Position numbers and translations under genes: made by a program. A model generated the notes under the pieces. It saw nothing but the letters and a program-made list of their open reading frames with translations. It was not told the DNA's origin and did no database searches. From Serripes groenlandicus (lineage: Eukaryota > Mollusca > Bivalvia > Cardiida > Cardiidae), in the NCBI GenBank assembly GCA_031761405.1, contig JASEVX010000011.1, positions 26,168,702 through 26,232,701 of the forward strand: a stretch of DNA of 64,000 nucleotides, given 5' to 3'. The stretch's first letter is position 1, and each line of letters starts with the position of its first letter. Below are positions 10,296-21,474 of this stretch, piece after piece.

Positions 10296-12604
10296 GTATG
10301 TATTTTAGGGCTACTATACTCAAGGATAACAAACCTGAACCCAATAGATGCTGCTTAAAAGAAGTTCCTTGAAACTTTCTATGACTTATTGGTTCACAGT
10401 GCAGAGCAAGATAAGCTTGGGAATAAGTGCTGTCTGGTCTGGATCTATAATGGTGGCAACTATTTGGTTAGTTTTTGCAGAGCCTCGCTCTTTCGATGCA
10501 TTTTGTACATTTCTTGTGTTGGATTTTTCCTGTTTTGAGCACTTGTTTAGGTATCCTGTGTCGGTCTTCAGCCAATCCTTTAAATAAAACTTCAGCCAAT
10601 CCTTTAAATAAAATTTACTTCACAATTTCACAACAATTTCCTTTGCATGAATTCCTATCACAGATGCATTATGAAGAAATTCATTCTTTGTAGAACCCTG
10701 ATTGCCATGGCGTCAGAAAGCGTATTAATAAAAATCGGTAAGGAATGGCTTGATTTTGAAAACATTGCAGAGGAATGTTCTGTACATATCCCTGAACATA
10801 AATATTGCCCAAGCTGTCGTGATTAATCACAAATCATGGCAGCGATGATGGGGGCTGATCTTTATCTAACTTGAGCACAACATCCTCAAGATGACGTATA
10901 TGGTATTGCAATAACCTTGTACCCCTTATCATCTACAATTGCTTTAAAGGTGCTGAACTTCAGATTAAAGATAGTATATTCAACGTTTCAAAACTGTTCA
11001 AAAGTTGTTTTAAAATATTAGAATCATAATTCTGGGATCAATTTAGAGTAATAGTTTCTCTTTCCAGAACAATAAAGATCTAGTTATTGATCATTTTTAC
11101 TGGGTAGACAAACCCAGTTAGCCATATTTTGTACATTTTTATGACTTTCAATTGACTGTTTTTCCACATTTCCTACCAAAATAGTTTTGAACTATTTATT
11201 ACTTACTGTGTTGTTACCATTAGCAATATTTGCAGAAGTTTCAACATTTCAAAATGTTGATCTCCATCTGGAGTTTATTTCTTTAAACACAGTTTAACCA
11301 AACTTTACATGCAAGTTAGTTTTGTGGTCTTCTTTAAAACTTGTTTAAGAAATAAAAATCTTATTAGAACTCTGGGTTGTGTGATACAGTTTAAGGACAT
11401 AATAATACACTGTCAAAGTACTCAGGTAAGCAATATAGTGTCACATCGGACACTGCTTGCCAAAGCAATGTAATGCTTTAATTAATTATAAAAATGCTTT
11501 CAAAACTGATGTAGCTAGTTATTCAAGATTATGTGACAGACATGATAGGTCACTTAAGTGAATTAATATTTATGAATTTTAAAAGCGCTTTCATAATTCA
11601 TGAATCTACACTGTTAAGAAAAGCATAACTGTCAAAGATGAATAAACATAATGGGTCATATCATTGTTGTAATATGTTTATGGTGCATATGTTTTATGGT
11701 GGAATAATTATAACTATTATATAAAGCATATATACAATGTATTCCAGGGAGGAACTCAAGATATATTTTGTATTATTAGCTCCTACCATGGTGAATTGTC
11801 CGTCGTGCTTCCGCCTGTTAATGTTTTGCTTCAGACGACTTCTCTGTGTAACTACTGGGCAGATTGTTTGGAAACGTTTTAGCGAGCATCCTCTCATTGT
11901 CCTTGCTGTAATTCCAACGAAACTTGCTGATGTCAGGATAACTTACCTAGGAAACGCCGTGATAAAGCCGCGTAAAATACCAAACAAGCAATCAATTCTA
12001 AATAGTTCATACTAATTATCCAATAATAAACCATTACTTGATTATTTTATGACATGTTGATTGATGAAGGTACATGGCCACCAGGGGAGCTTCTGAAAAT
12101 GTTCTCCTACGATAATCTCTGGTTGTCTGTAATTGAAAAAATGCAACGTGTACAATATCCTTCACAGTGTTGAGCCATCACGGATCAGCCATCAAGGCGC
12201 TAACCATGATGTACGTTGCTTAACGTTATGTAAAAGCCAACAACTCTAGCAACGTTGATGTAGGAGCCAGCTTTTATAGCCACGTTGGATTGGCTTTTTC
12301 ACAAAGTTGAGCAACATACATAGTGGTTAGTGCCTGGATTAGTGAACAGCGGTGGCTTAACTATGTGAAGGACCCGGTACACGTTACAATACCATTACAT
12401 AAATATTTTGTCAATTTTCTCAAGTCATATTTTTTGAAAATAAAAGACAGGCAACAGAGAGTAGGGTTATATCTCCTAATGGCAGTAGAGCGATACTGGC
12501 ATGTTTATGCATATTATGTTTTATATATTTCGCCATTATTCTGGAACAACCCTCTGAAAGAAAAGCCTGTGACATGGCTCATTTCATGATTATATGGATT
12601 GCAG
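10296..12604. other. NACHT intron with repeat fragments
   Basis: A 23-bp segment (CTTCAGCCAATCCTTTAAAT) is directly duplicated at 10567-10614. At 11778-11903 lies a pearl-like 5' fragment (TAGCTCCTACCATGGTGAAT, then TGTCCGTCGTGC), and its 3' end motif GAGCGATACTGGC is at 12488. A SINE tail (GGAAACGCCGTGATAAAGCC) is at 11950-11996. The part 10620-11770 shows nothing I recognise. Short reading frames across this stretch have no splice or family support. Confidence 0.5.
12170..12360. mobile_element. Foldback MITE with about 72-bp inverted arms
   Basis: The left arm (12170-12241: GAGCCATCACGGATCAGCC ... GTAAAAGCCAAC) and the right arm (12287-12360: GTTGGATTGGCTTTTTCAC ... GGTGGCTTAA) are inverted copies with scattered mismatches, around a loop of about 45 bp. 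A TTGA at the left and TTAA at the right could be decayed target duplications. It differs from the commoner TTAA-MITE in sequence. Confidence 0.7.
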
Positions 12605-15222
12605 ATTTACAAAAGGAGTTGGTGAATCATTACCGTCGGAATGGCTACTGTAAGATGTCCATTGCAGCTTTAATAGATGATGAACAAGTTGATATCGAAC
12701 AACTATTTGTTGAGCCATTAATGAAAAGAGTCAAACATGATTCCTTTTCTAAATCTGCTAGTGATAAAAATGGACAAAAAGATACATTATTGGTGGACAT
12801 TTTCAGGGAAGAAGGAAGAGTTTGTGTTTCTGGTAATGCGGGCCAAGGAAAGACAACTATGTGCCAGATGATTGTGTCATCCTGGTGTAATGTCCATGAC
12901 AATAATGAACATGTACCTGACATTTACGAACAGTTCCTGAAACCATTTGATTATTTGTTCTATATACCTCTACGAAACCATTCAATATCAGGTGTTGTTG
13001 AAATGATTGAAACAGGTTTAGTTAGAATAGGTTCGCATGGTGTGCTGAAAGAGGTGCTTGAAAATGAATCGGAAAAATGTTTGATCATTCTTGATGGGCT
13101 GGATGAATGGATGCCATCAGAGGAATGTCAGCACAGAGTACCTTACATTGATCCAAGAGAGACGTTTACTGTCCTGATAACATCGAGACCCTGGAAACTT
13201 GAGACTCTGCGACCAAAGATGTCTGAAATAGGACAAGAAGTTACACTTTGTGGGATAAATGAAGACCACATTGTGGAAGGAATGGTAAAGCTCCTGAACA
13301 AAAAGTATAGTAAATGTAAAGACTGGTGGGTTTTCAAGAGTAGTGAACAATATAAGAAGGCGAAACATCTCGCTGAGATCCCAATCATTTTAACACAGAT
13401 GGTGTGTATGTGGTATGATAATGAAGAGTTTGGTGACACTCGTGTAGAAATCTATTGTAAAATGGTGGATTATCTGTTCAACGTGGCATTTAAACGAGAT
13501 AAAGAGGGAGTCAAACCTACATATACAACATTGGTGCAACCACAAAAATCAACTAATACAAAACTAGTAAATGTATTTAAAGGTTGCAGCCGTTGTGAGG
13601 AGTACAGTGAACTATTATCCAAACTGTCATATTTGGCTTTCCATACACTGTTTAATGAGGGAAAAGAAAATTCTCTTGTCTTCCTGCATTCTGTCACTGA
13701 ACTATACAAGTTGACAGAAGATGATGTTAAATTTTGTCTATCTGTTGGAATACTCTCTCAGTCAAAATTTAGTGGTAAAGTAAACTCACAGCTAAAAAAG
13801 TTGTCATTTCTACACAAGACAGTTCAAGAGTTTCTTGCAGCCATATGTATTGCTTATGTAGGAGAAGACACATGTTTCCATTCAATGGTAAAGAGATTTA
13901 TATCTTTGGATGATGTATTAGAAATGTCACAAGTGTTGATATTCCTGAGTGGATTGAAGCCTGATCTGCTAGATAATATGAGTCGTCATGTAGCACAGTT
14001 AACAGATAAGGATGAAAGGGTTCTGCAGTATAGAAGTTCGCTTTGGAAAGATAATTCTTTTACATCTAGTATTCAGTACATAATCCTATCTTGTATTGAT
14101 GAAGTATCAAAAAACAAGAATATGGACTGTAAAGTTGTGTTGAATGATTACTTATCAGAAATGATTGAGGAGCAAGAGAACATGATTCACTACCTTGATT
14201 TAGCACATGTCAAGTCTTTTCAACAAGACGAATGCAATTTTTGTACTGAACCTAGTGGAAATGATATTGTCAAGTTGTGTGTGAACATAAACTCACAAGA
14301 ACATATCTGTCATTTGACTAGTATTGTTGAGAGATGCGTCTTACCTCTTAAATGTTTCAGTGTTAAAGGACTCATGGATATTGTTATTTTAGATGATTTA
14401 CTCATAGCTCTTAATAAAGTTTGTCATTTAACTTGTTTTCAATTATCATGTCTGATTCTAACTCATTTAGATATAGAGAATCTAGGGGGATTCCTATCAC
14501 ATAATACAGAGTTGAGGGAAATCATACTGCAGAACATTTGTTGCAATACATGTGAAGAGGAACTTTGTAATTATAGGATAGATCTGTCACATCACAAACA
14601 GTTACAGTATTTGAAAATACACACCCTGCATGGAGATATTGTATTGAGTGATGAGATACCTCTAGAGCATTGTGAGATATATATGGTCAAGTGTGATGTG
14701 TCCGTTATAAACAGACTGAAGTTTTCAGCAAGTCTACAACGGTTGAATGTGATTGGTCACATAAGGAAATATACAAACACAACAACTGTACACAGTGAGG
14801 AAGGGGACAATCCCTCACAATTATGTTTGTATAAGGTACTGATTGATGTCATACCGACTTTAAAGAACTTGAGAATACTAAATTTGGAATTGATAGAATT
14901 TAAACAAGACATGCTCACATTTTCTCCAGATATGACAAGTCTGAAGAAAGTGTTTATCGATCATTGTAGAATGACATTACAGTGCTTAAAGGGTTTTATT
15001 GGCAGTCTACCCCAGACACAGCTTGAAGTAAGCATGTCAGCAGTTGATATCTGTCCAAAATATGATCTTTCTGCAGCAGTAAAATACATTACAGACAGGT
15101 TTACTCCTATTATTTGTTATGACTATAATGGTAAATCAATGAAACATATTAGGGGAGCTGGCACAGAACATGATGAAGATTATTCAATACATATTGGGTT
15201 TTGCAGCAGACCACATCAGTGA
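12605..15222 (+). CDS. NACHT-domain (STAND NTPase) protein, main and terminal exon
   Basis: About 872 codons are open to a TGA at 15220. NACHT proteins are ATP-driven switches, mostly of innate immunity. Counting from an upstream Met at 12574, Walker A is GNAGQGKTT (87-95), Walker B is LIILDGLDEW (170-179), and a sensor segment LITSRPWKLE follows. After it comes a helical region with FLHKTVQEFLAA, the motif typical of the end of NACHT modules. The last 250 residues have leucine-rich, LRR-like spacing (LKNLRILNLELIEFKQDM). The exon start is set by the acceptor TTGCAG| at 12604 and by its phase match with 10187-10295, so the Met at 12574 lies in the intron. The protein is cytosolic by appearance, with no signal peptide or membrane segment. 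The C-terminal effector is not identified. The exon is intact while the introns are full of repeats. Confidence 0.9.
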
Positions 15223-15598
15223 CTACTGACATACTAACTGTATCTTCTTGTCTCAATGTTAACAACCTTATCAAAAACAAGCAAAATCAGTTCTGGTTGT
15301 TGTTATCACCCGCTGAAGACAGATTAGTTATGCATTGCCTGTCCGTCTGTAGCCAAATATATATGGCAAAGTTGGAGGGATTTGATTAAAACTACATGGA
15401 AATCTTAACAATGTCACACTGCAAGTTTCACTATATGCTATAAGGAACATCAGAGTTATCTTTAAGGGCATTGATTTATAACTGCACATGACTTAAGGGT
15501 CATTAGATTAGCTCTTTAATTTGGCAAAATTATTTCCCTCTTAATACTTTTGTTTTAAGTTTAGTAATAGTAATAGTAATAATTTATTACAATATTAA
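15223..15598. other. NACHT gene 3' flank
   Basis: No second gene is visible. No canonical AATAAA is seen close to the stop, so the poly(A) site is not placed. The reading frame at 15201-15389 continues past the stop in another frame and has no support. Confidence 0.4.
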
Positions 15599-15818
15599 CC
15601 TTTTTCCTCCATACAGTAAATCTGCAGCACATTACTTCGTAAACATCTATGCAAAAATATTGAATATTTCGTTAAATGAAGATATAATTACCTGAACAAT
15701 GAAAACATTGCGGCAAAAGGAGAAATTGCTCATTTTGAGCAATTACTCCTTTCGACACAATGTTTTCAAAACACATCTGCTGCAGAGTTGTCAGGAATCG
15801 TCTATATGTGGGAAAGGA
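15599..15818 (+). mobile_element. TTAA-MITE, forward, full length (220 bp)
   Basis: It has TTAA on both sides (15595-15598 and 15819-15822). The hairpin is GCGGCAAAAGGAGAAATTGC / TCATTTTGA / GCAATTACTCCTTTCGACAC, then ACAATGTTTTCAAAAC. Both arms, long left (CTGCAGCACATTAC) and short right (GCTGCAGAGTTGTCAGGAA), are present. This is one of the best copies for defining the family. Confidence 0.9.
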
Positions 15819-16059
15819 TTAATATTGAAGCCATGGCAACATAATTGGGGTAATTAGATCAGCACTGTTACCAAGACCAATAACTCTGATTTGTGTGAAA
15901 CTGTAAAATGTCTTCCAGATAAAACGAATTTGATGGTATACTGGGAAATATACATGTGATAAAACTCTACATCTCACTCTGTGCCCTATTATGTAACGCG
16001 ATGGTGAAGTGCCCTTTGGCAAGGCATATTTCCTGGCCTAGTATGGAGCCTATCCTGTG

Positions 16060-16289
16060 TCAAAAATCCAGCCTTGTATATTTGCATTTTTAGGTGTGTC
16101 AAAACTAGAAACACTTTTGTATGATGGTCATTTTACTTTTTCAACTATACTTTTCCGGTTTAACAAACGCATGTCGAAAACCCAGCCTCGTATATCTGTA
16201 TGTGTAGGTTTGTCAAATCTCGAAATGATTATGTAGATGGTAGATTTACTTTTTAAACCATACTTTTCCGGTTTAACAAACGCATCTTT
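16060..16289 (+). repeat. Tandem duplication of a 116-bp segment
   Basis: Two diverged copies in a row each run from AAACCCAGCCT(C/T)GTATAT to CTTTTCCGGTTTAACAAACG. The segment 15819-16060 between the MITE and this repeat includes a SINE-body-like piece (GTGCCCTTTGGCAAGGCA). Confidence 0.75.
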
Positions 16290-16454
16290 ACACTTCTAGA
16301 ACCAGAAAATATCATTCTGATTGATTTACGCTAAAAATAAAAGTCTATATTTCAATAAGCCCCGCCTACGCTCCGCCTATTATACTTCCCGTAAAAAATC
16401 GACCGCTTCCGTTAAAGTTCGGTATTTACGATTGATGTGGTATCAGGCTTAGGT

Positions 16455-16975
16455 TTCCTAACACTTGGTTGAGATACTGTAGTATGTGTGTATTGTTCAC
16501 ACTTGATGCTTGGTGTGAGACAAGTGTGAACAATATACAAATCCTACAGTATATCAACCTGCTCTCACACCGCGCATTAAGTGTGAACAATACACACATG
16601 TACTAGAGTGTCTCAACCTGCTCTCACACCAAGCATCAAGTGTGAACAATACACACATACTGCAGTATCTCAACTTGCTCTCACACCATTCATCACACTT
16701 GATGCTTGGTGTGAGACAAGTGTGAACAATACACAAAACCTACAGTATCTCAACCTGCTCTCACACCGCGCATTAAGTGTGAACAATACACACATATACT
16801 AGAGTGTCTCAACCTGCTCTCACACTAAGCATCAAGTGTGAACAATACACACATACTACAGTATCTCAACCTGCTCTCACACCATTCATCACACTTGGTT
16901 GAGATACTATAGTATGTGTGTATTGTTCACACTTGATGCTTGGTGTGAGAGCAGGTTGAGATACTGTAGTATGTG
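16455..16975. repeat. Cluster of about 58-bp units in alternating orientation
   Basis: One unit reads TTGAGATACTGTAGTATGTG, TGTATTGTTCACACTTGATG, CTTGGTGTGAGAGCAGG. It occurs several times in this orientation and several times inverted (CCTGCTCTCACACC ... CAGTATCTCAA), with variants such as GCGCATTAAG for GCATCAAG. The outermost units face each other, so the whole block can fold. The frames at 16554-16736 and 16608-16802 are translations of the units. Confidence 0.9.
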
Positions 16976-17171
16976 TCCCATGAGTAAGTGGGTCAGGAAG
17001 GGAAATTCAGTCGGATGTTGTGCTTTATTTCATGTTGTTAATCCAATTGCATGACAGAAGGGACCCGGGAAATTCTTATCCTGAGTATTCATGGTGGAGG
17101 ACCCACATAGAAATGTATCTGAAATAAACAAAATAAATATGATTAATTGTTTTTGGCTTTTGAGCATAATA

Positions 17172-17224
17172 ATATTATCATCTGTTGCAGAGTGGACAGA
17201 AAGCCTCTGTAAGTGGGAAAGGGT
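17172..17224 (+). repeat. TTAA-MITE right-end fragment
   Basis: CATCTGTTGCAGAG then AGAAAGCCTCTGTAAGTGGG, ending AAAGGG. Only the right arm of a forward copy remains. Confidence 0.7.
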
Positions 17225-17269
17225 CTAATTTTAATGTTGAAAAAATGCACACAAATGATTCATAGAAGA

Positions 17270-17409
17270 TAAAAATATTTTGAAAACATCTACAAATATT
17301 GTAGCAAATAATGAGAATAGGCTCATTATGATCTATTTCTCCTTTCTCCACAATGTTTTCATAAGTCATCTGCTATGAGTGTCAGAAAGTGTCTGTATGT
17401 GGGAAAGGG
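17270..17409 (+). mobile_element. TTAA-MITE, forward, 5'-truncated
   Basis: It keeps a weakened hairpin (GTAGCAAATAATGAGAATAG / CTATTTCTCCTTTCTCCAC), the right arm GTCAGAAAGTGTCTGTATG and GGGAAAGGG followed by TTAA at 17410-17413. Confidence 0.8.
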
Positions 17410-17774
17410 TTAATTATTTAAAAAAAAAATATATAAAATATATTTTATCACAAGTTTACTTTCCGGTTGACGATAATGGAGCGTCTCGATGATCTTGATT
17501 AATAATTAGACGGAAATTATTGAATCATCAGTTCGCCAACAGTCGTCAATAGGCTCCGCCCATTTGTCTTCGTTAGTTTCCGTATATCGCCCATATATGG
17601 AGTGACAAAATCGGCTACACATGTAATTCTAGTTTTGTAAATCGACTTTTGTAAAGCGCGACTTTCCATTGTACATTCGTACCTTGACTTCTTAACATTT
17701 GTCTCGTAAAGTGTTTTTTGTTCAATTGAAAATTCACATTCGCGGAATTTGATTTGCAAACACGGATTTATTAA

Positions 17775-17905
17775 CTAGAACAGGACAGGCTCCATAGCCT
17801 AGTACTGGTTTGTTTACCAAGGGATCATGAATAAGTGAACTGTTGCTGTGATAGAAGTAAAATAATGTTGAAAACGGCGATAAACACCAATAAAACAATT
17901 AAAAC
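17775..17905 (+). repeat. SINE 3' part
   Basis: AGGCTCCATAGCCTAGTACT, GGTTTGTTTACC, a GTTGCTGTGATAGAAG block and TGTTGAAAACGGCGATAAAC with an A-rich tail. The tRNA-like head is missing. The intervening stretches 17410-17775 and 17905-18370 show no gene or other repeat. Confidence 0.65.
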
Positions 17906-18373
17906 ATTAAATGATGACATCACTTTAAATTAGAAATCGTAAATAGTCTCTAGAAGCCACAGTTGTCATTAAATTTTGAAATAAACAAATAGAAGACTGT
18001 ATAACTGTTTGACTTTTTTTGTGATTGTGACAAAAACAAATTATTTTCCCCTGATGGTATTTTGGTTTGGCATTTACCGCCCGTCCATCTGTACAAATAT
18101 TTAAGGGCATGACAGGACGGACTTTTAAGTTTTTATATAAATACCACATTGCAAGTTTCAGAAAAATTGCCTCAGTAAATACTACATGGCAAGTTTTAGT
18201 AAGATTGCATCACAAACACTAGAGTATCATCAAACTTATGTTTTAAGCCATGGTGGGAAAAGTGGTTACTGATCGAATGGACCAGTTTCTCATTTCGAAT
18301 CAATGTTTCACCCTTTTAACAGAATTGTCAAAAACGATGTTGTCATTGTCATATATCTACCGTTTATCAAATG

Positions 18374-19135
18374 TTAGCTCATCTGAGCACGAATTGCTTA
18401 AGATGAGCTATTGTGATCACATTTTGTCTGTTGTGCCTCGTCATCAATTGCCTTGTTAACACTCTACACGCAGCATGTTGCATCCAATCTTTTATAAAAG
18501 TTTATCAGAGCATACATCTCCATCACGCAGGAAACCACAGGTTTAACTTCAGCATGTTGAACTTTTGCCAGAAGGGGTGTTTTGATGAAATCTAGGCTTA
18601 GAGCGAATATAGGTAATGTCCAGTCAAAAACTAGGTCACAAGTCCAAATTTGAGAAAGTCTTGTAACACTCTAGAGACAGCATTCTTCGCTTCAGCTTGA
18701 ACCTGTGTCAGAATTTTTGTCTTGACGATATCTAGGCCAAGTTTGAATATGGGTCATGTTGGGTCAAAACCTAGATCAGAAGGATAAATTGAAGGAAAAT
18801 CTTGTAAACACTCTGAAAGCCGCATTTTTAACTTGAGCATATTGAAACTTTGTCAGAGTAGTTGTTATGATGATATCTAGGTTAAGTTTGAATATAGGTC
18901 ATGTTCTGTCTGAAACTAGTTCACAAGGCTGTATTGAAGGAAAATCTGTTTAACACCCTAGAGACTGTAATTTTTGCTTAGCAGATTGAAACTTTATCAG
19001 AATGTTTGTCTTGGAGATATCTAAGCCAAGTTTGAATATGGGTCACGTCTGTTAAGAAGTTGGTCACTGTCAGTGTCCAAATTGAAAGAACACACATTAA
19101 AACTCAGGATAATCTTGTTAACACTTTAGTTGTAG
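18374..19135 (+). mobile_element. Pearl-like element, about 4 core units
   Basis: The 5' end is TTAGCTCATCTGAGC, with hairpin arms AGCTCATCT and AGATGAGCT, then ATTGTGATCACATTTTGTC. Core units of about 165 bp share AACACTCTAGAGAC, TTGAAACTTTGTCAGAAT, GATATCTAGG and AAACTAGGTCACAAG. No standard 3' terminus is seen, so the right end is truncated. Confidence 0.8.
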
Positions 19136-19204
19136 CTTACCTGACCGTAAGATTAGAGTTCATTATGTAGTTATCGTAATGACCCTCTTGTTAAGGTTTA
19201 GGTT

Positions 19205-19660
19205 TGTCGATGTTTTGAAAGTCGTCTTCAGTTTTGAAGTATGTGGGAAAGCGTTAAGGTTAAGGTGCAACCTCATATCAAGCTCTCCTGTTCATGGTTA
19301 AATGGGGTTGTCTGACGATGCTTCATGTCTGTTAATTGAACCTTAGATAACCCTTTCACACTTGGAGACAGTCATGTGTGTATGCATTTGCATGTTTCAA
19401 CTCTTTTCCATAATTATAAAATAATTTATGATAGATTTTCCATAATTTTGCTTAGTTGTATTCTGCAGATTTGAAGTACGTGACAAAGGGATACTATTAT
19501 CAAATAACTTGGGAGGGATATGTTTGGTCTCACTAAGTTAGTTGGGACCATTTAAAAAGCACCAGATCTTGCTGAGCCATGCTATGTGTAAATACTCGTT
19601 GCTCATGATGAACAACCTTTTTCTTTATTTGCCACAATGTTTTTAACATAATTAAATTTA
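19205..19660 (-). repeat. Three TTAA-MITE remnants
   Basis: There is a right arm at 19213-19257 (AAAGTCGTCTTCAG ... GTGGGAAAGCG), another at 19455-19495 (CTGCAGATTTGAAGTACG), and a hairpin half with the start of the long arm at about 19598-19650 (TTGCTCATGATGA, TTGCCACAATGTTTTTAACA). The last one abuts the first myosin exon remnant and may have removed its 5' part. Confidence 0.6.
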
Positions 19661-19687
19661 ATTAAATTTGCGAGATAAAAGAGCAGT

Positions 19688-19833
19688 ATCAAACCAAACG
19701 ATTATAAGATGGCGGGGGCAATTTGATAAAAGATTGTTATTTACAAGGTGAAATATAGCGGACTCATGGACAATTTACGGGTACATCAAGCCGAGTTTGC
19801 CTATCGACGACCGTATGAAGTCTTTCTGAAAAG
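19688..19833 (+). pseudogene. Myosin remnant exon 1: end of motor
   Basis: It starts in the conserved IKPND motif (IKPNDYKMAG), shifts by one base in a G run to QFDKRLLFT, and shifts back to VKYSGLMDNLRVHQAEFAYR, then RPYEVFLK. This is the class-I myosin segment around the SH helix and converter. It ends at AAAAG|GTAAGT in phase 2. The 5' boundary is not visible. A MITE relic ends just upstream. Confidence 0.85.
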
Positions 19834-20061
19834 GTAAGTTGTTGATTTGTATTTGTTATGGCTTTAACATCCTTTGTTGCAAATTATGTAGATTTCTAGA
19901 AAGAAAAACTAGATAAATAGGCCAAAAGACAGTAAACATTTTGACATTTCAAATAAAAGAAAAGGATTAGAAATGTCAAGAGAATCTGAGTAAGCTTTTA
20001 CAATTAAGTTTTCGTTATAGATCTTGTTGACAACATGAATTCATAGTAAAAAGGTAATTAA

Positions 20062-20159
20062 ACCCTTTTCCAAACACTCTGATTTGCGGGAACTTTCCAT
20101 ATTCTATTGCTGAAGTTTTCAAAGTCGTCTGCTTCAGATTTGTTGTATGTGGGAAAGGG
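20062..20159 (-). mobile_element. TTAA-MITE, reverse, hairpin deleted
   Basis: TTAA on both sides (20058-20061, 20160-20163). It keeps ACCCTTTTCCAAACACT, the long arm CAAAGTCGTCTGCTTCAG ATTTGTTGTATG and GGGAAAGGG. The whole central palindrome is gone, leaving 98 bp. Confidence 0.8.
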
Positions 20160-20212
20160 TTAAGGCAATACCACTCTGCCACATATGTACAGAGTTTTGT
20201 ATGGATGTAGTT

Positions 20213-20300
20213 TTAACCTTTACCACTTCCAGAAGCATCTTGACACATCTTCAGAAGACGACTTTTGAAAACATTGTTGCAAAAGGAGAAATTGCTCGTA
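20213..20300 (-). mobile_element. TTAA-MITE, left half, reverse
   Basis: AACCTTTACCACTTCCAGAA through GAAGACGACTTTTGAAAACA and GCAAAAGGAGAAATTGCTCG, then it stops. It ends about 25 bp before the myosin exon at 20325. Confidence 0.75.
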
Positions 20301-20324
20301 ATGGATTGATTCTATATTTTTTAG

Positions 20325-20434
20325 ATACAAGAATTTACGCCCGAGTACATGGCTAAAATATTCGTGATCAGCTAAAGACGGGGTTCCCTAGTGTCCCATC
20401 TTCAATATGAAGAGAACGACTACGAGATTAGAAA
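20325..20434 (+). pseudogene. Myosin remnant exon 2: converter / lever start
   Basis: Acceptor ATTTTTTAG. With the phase-2 carry from exon 1 it reads R-YKNLRPSTWLKYS, a TGA at 20365, then SAKDGVP, matching the class-I YK.LCPSTWP...G.AKDGV region. After a one-base loss it continues LVSHLQYEENDYEIR and ends AGAAA|GTATGT in phase 2. The nonsense codon sits where Gly or Trp is usual. Confidence 0.85.
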
Positions 20435-21190
20435 GTATGTACCATATTGGTTATCTGTTTTTACCAATCTCAAATATTCCATCACAGGATGGGAAAGTAT
20501 GTAAGTATGTACTCTATTGGTTCTCTGTTTTAACCTATCTCAAATCTTCGATTACAGGATGGGAAAGTATGTACTTTATTGGTTCTTTGTTTTTACCAAT
20601 CTCTAATCTTCGATAACAGGATAAGAAAGTATGTACCATATTGGTTCTCGGTTTAACCAATCTAAAATCTTTAATTACAGGATGGGAAAGTATTGGTTCT
20701 CTGCTTTTACCAATCTCAAATTTTCTTTTACAGAGTGAGAAACCATGTACCATATTGGTTCTCTGTTTTTACTTATCTCAAATCTTCAATTACAGGATGG
20801 GAAAGTATTTATCATATTGGTTCTCTGTTTTCACCAATCTCAAATGTTTGATTACAGGATGGGAAAGTATGTACCACATTGGTTCTCTGTTTTAACCAAT
20901 ATCAAATCTATGATAACAGGATGGGAAAGTATGAACCATATTGATTTCTGTTTTTACAAATCTCAAATCTTCTTTTACAGAATGAGAAACCATGTACCAT
21001 ATTGGTTCTCTGTTTTTATCAATCTCAAATCTTATATTACAGGATGGGAAAGTATGTACTTTATTGGTTCTCTGTTTTACCAATCTCAAATGTTTGATTA
21101 CAGGGAAAGTATGTACCACATTGGTTCTCTGTTATTACCATTTTCAAATCTTTGATCTCAACATTGGAATGTAGGTACGTTACTAGGTCT
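20435..21190. repeat. Minisatellite, about 61-bp unit, about 12 copies, with embedded splice signals
   Basis: The unit reads GTATGTACCATATTGGTTCT, CTGTTTTTACCAATCTCAAA, TCTTCGATTACAG, GATGGGAAA. The first unit begins exactly at the donor of myosin exon 2 (AGAAA|GTATGTACC), and later units carry GGGAAAGTATGTACC, so the monomer seems to be built from the exon-intron junction plus the following intron. Each good unit has a pyrimidine-rich acceptor-like TTACAG, 9 bases and a donor-like GTATGT. Long frames across it (20745-21155 and others) are artefacts of the 61-bp period. Confidence 0.9.
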
Positions 21191-21271
21191 CTGTTTTAAC
21201 CAATCTCAAATTTTGACTACAACATGGAAAAGAAGTGAATCCTTTTCGGTTGAGTGATCTGGTTTAGATAA

Positions 21272-21474
21272 CCCTTTCCGGCGTACAGACACGTTTGCAG
21301 CAGAAGACTTTTGAAAATATTGTGGCGAACGAAGAAATTGCTCAAGATGAGCAATTCTTCCTTTTGCGACAATGTTTTCAACTTTATGAAATACTTATAA
21401 TTTTATCCATAGAGATTTTCCGTATTTTTTTCATCTCTGTTGTCTGCTGCAGATTTGTCGTATTTTGGAAAGGG
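21272..21474 (-). mobile_element. TTAA-MITE, reverse, flanked by ATAA
   Basis: CCCTTTCCGGCGTACAG, TTTGCAGCAGAAGACTTTTG, hairpin arms AAGAAATTGCTCAAG and GAGCAATTCTTCCTTTT, long arm with GTCTGCTGCAGATTTGTCGT, end GGAAAGGG. Both flanks are ATAA (21268-21271, 21475-21478) instead of TTAA. Confidence 0.88.

Noticed and set aside
19705..19768. AAGATGGCGG as a YY1 site and 19766 as the first ATG of a gene
   Set aside because: Reading upstream gives IKPNDYK...QFDKRLL, conserved myosin motor sequence, so this is mid-gene coding relic and not a promoter.
20745..21155. A 136-codon plus-strand frame and overlapping minus frames
   Set aside because: The peptide repeats with the 61-bp minisatellite and shifts frame with unit length. 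It is not a protein repeat.
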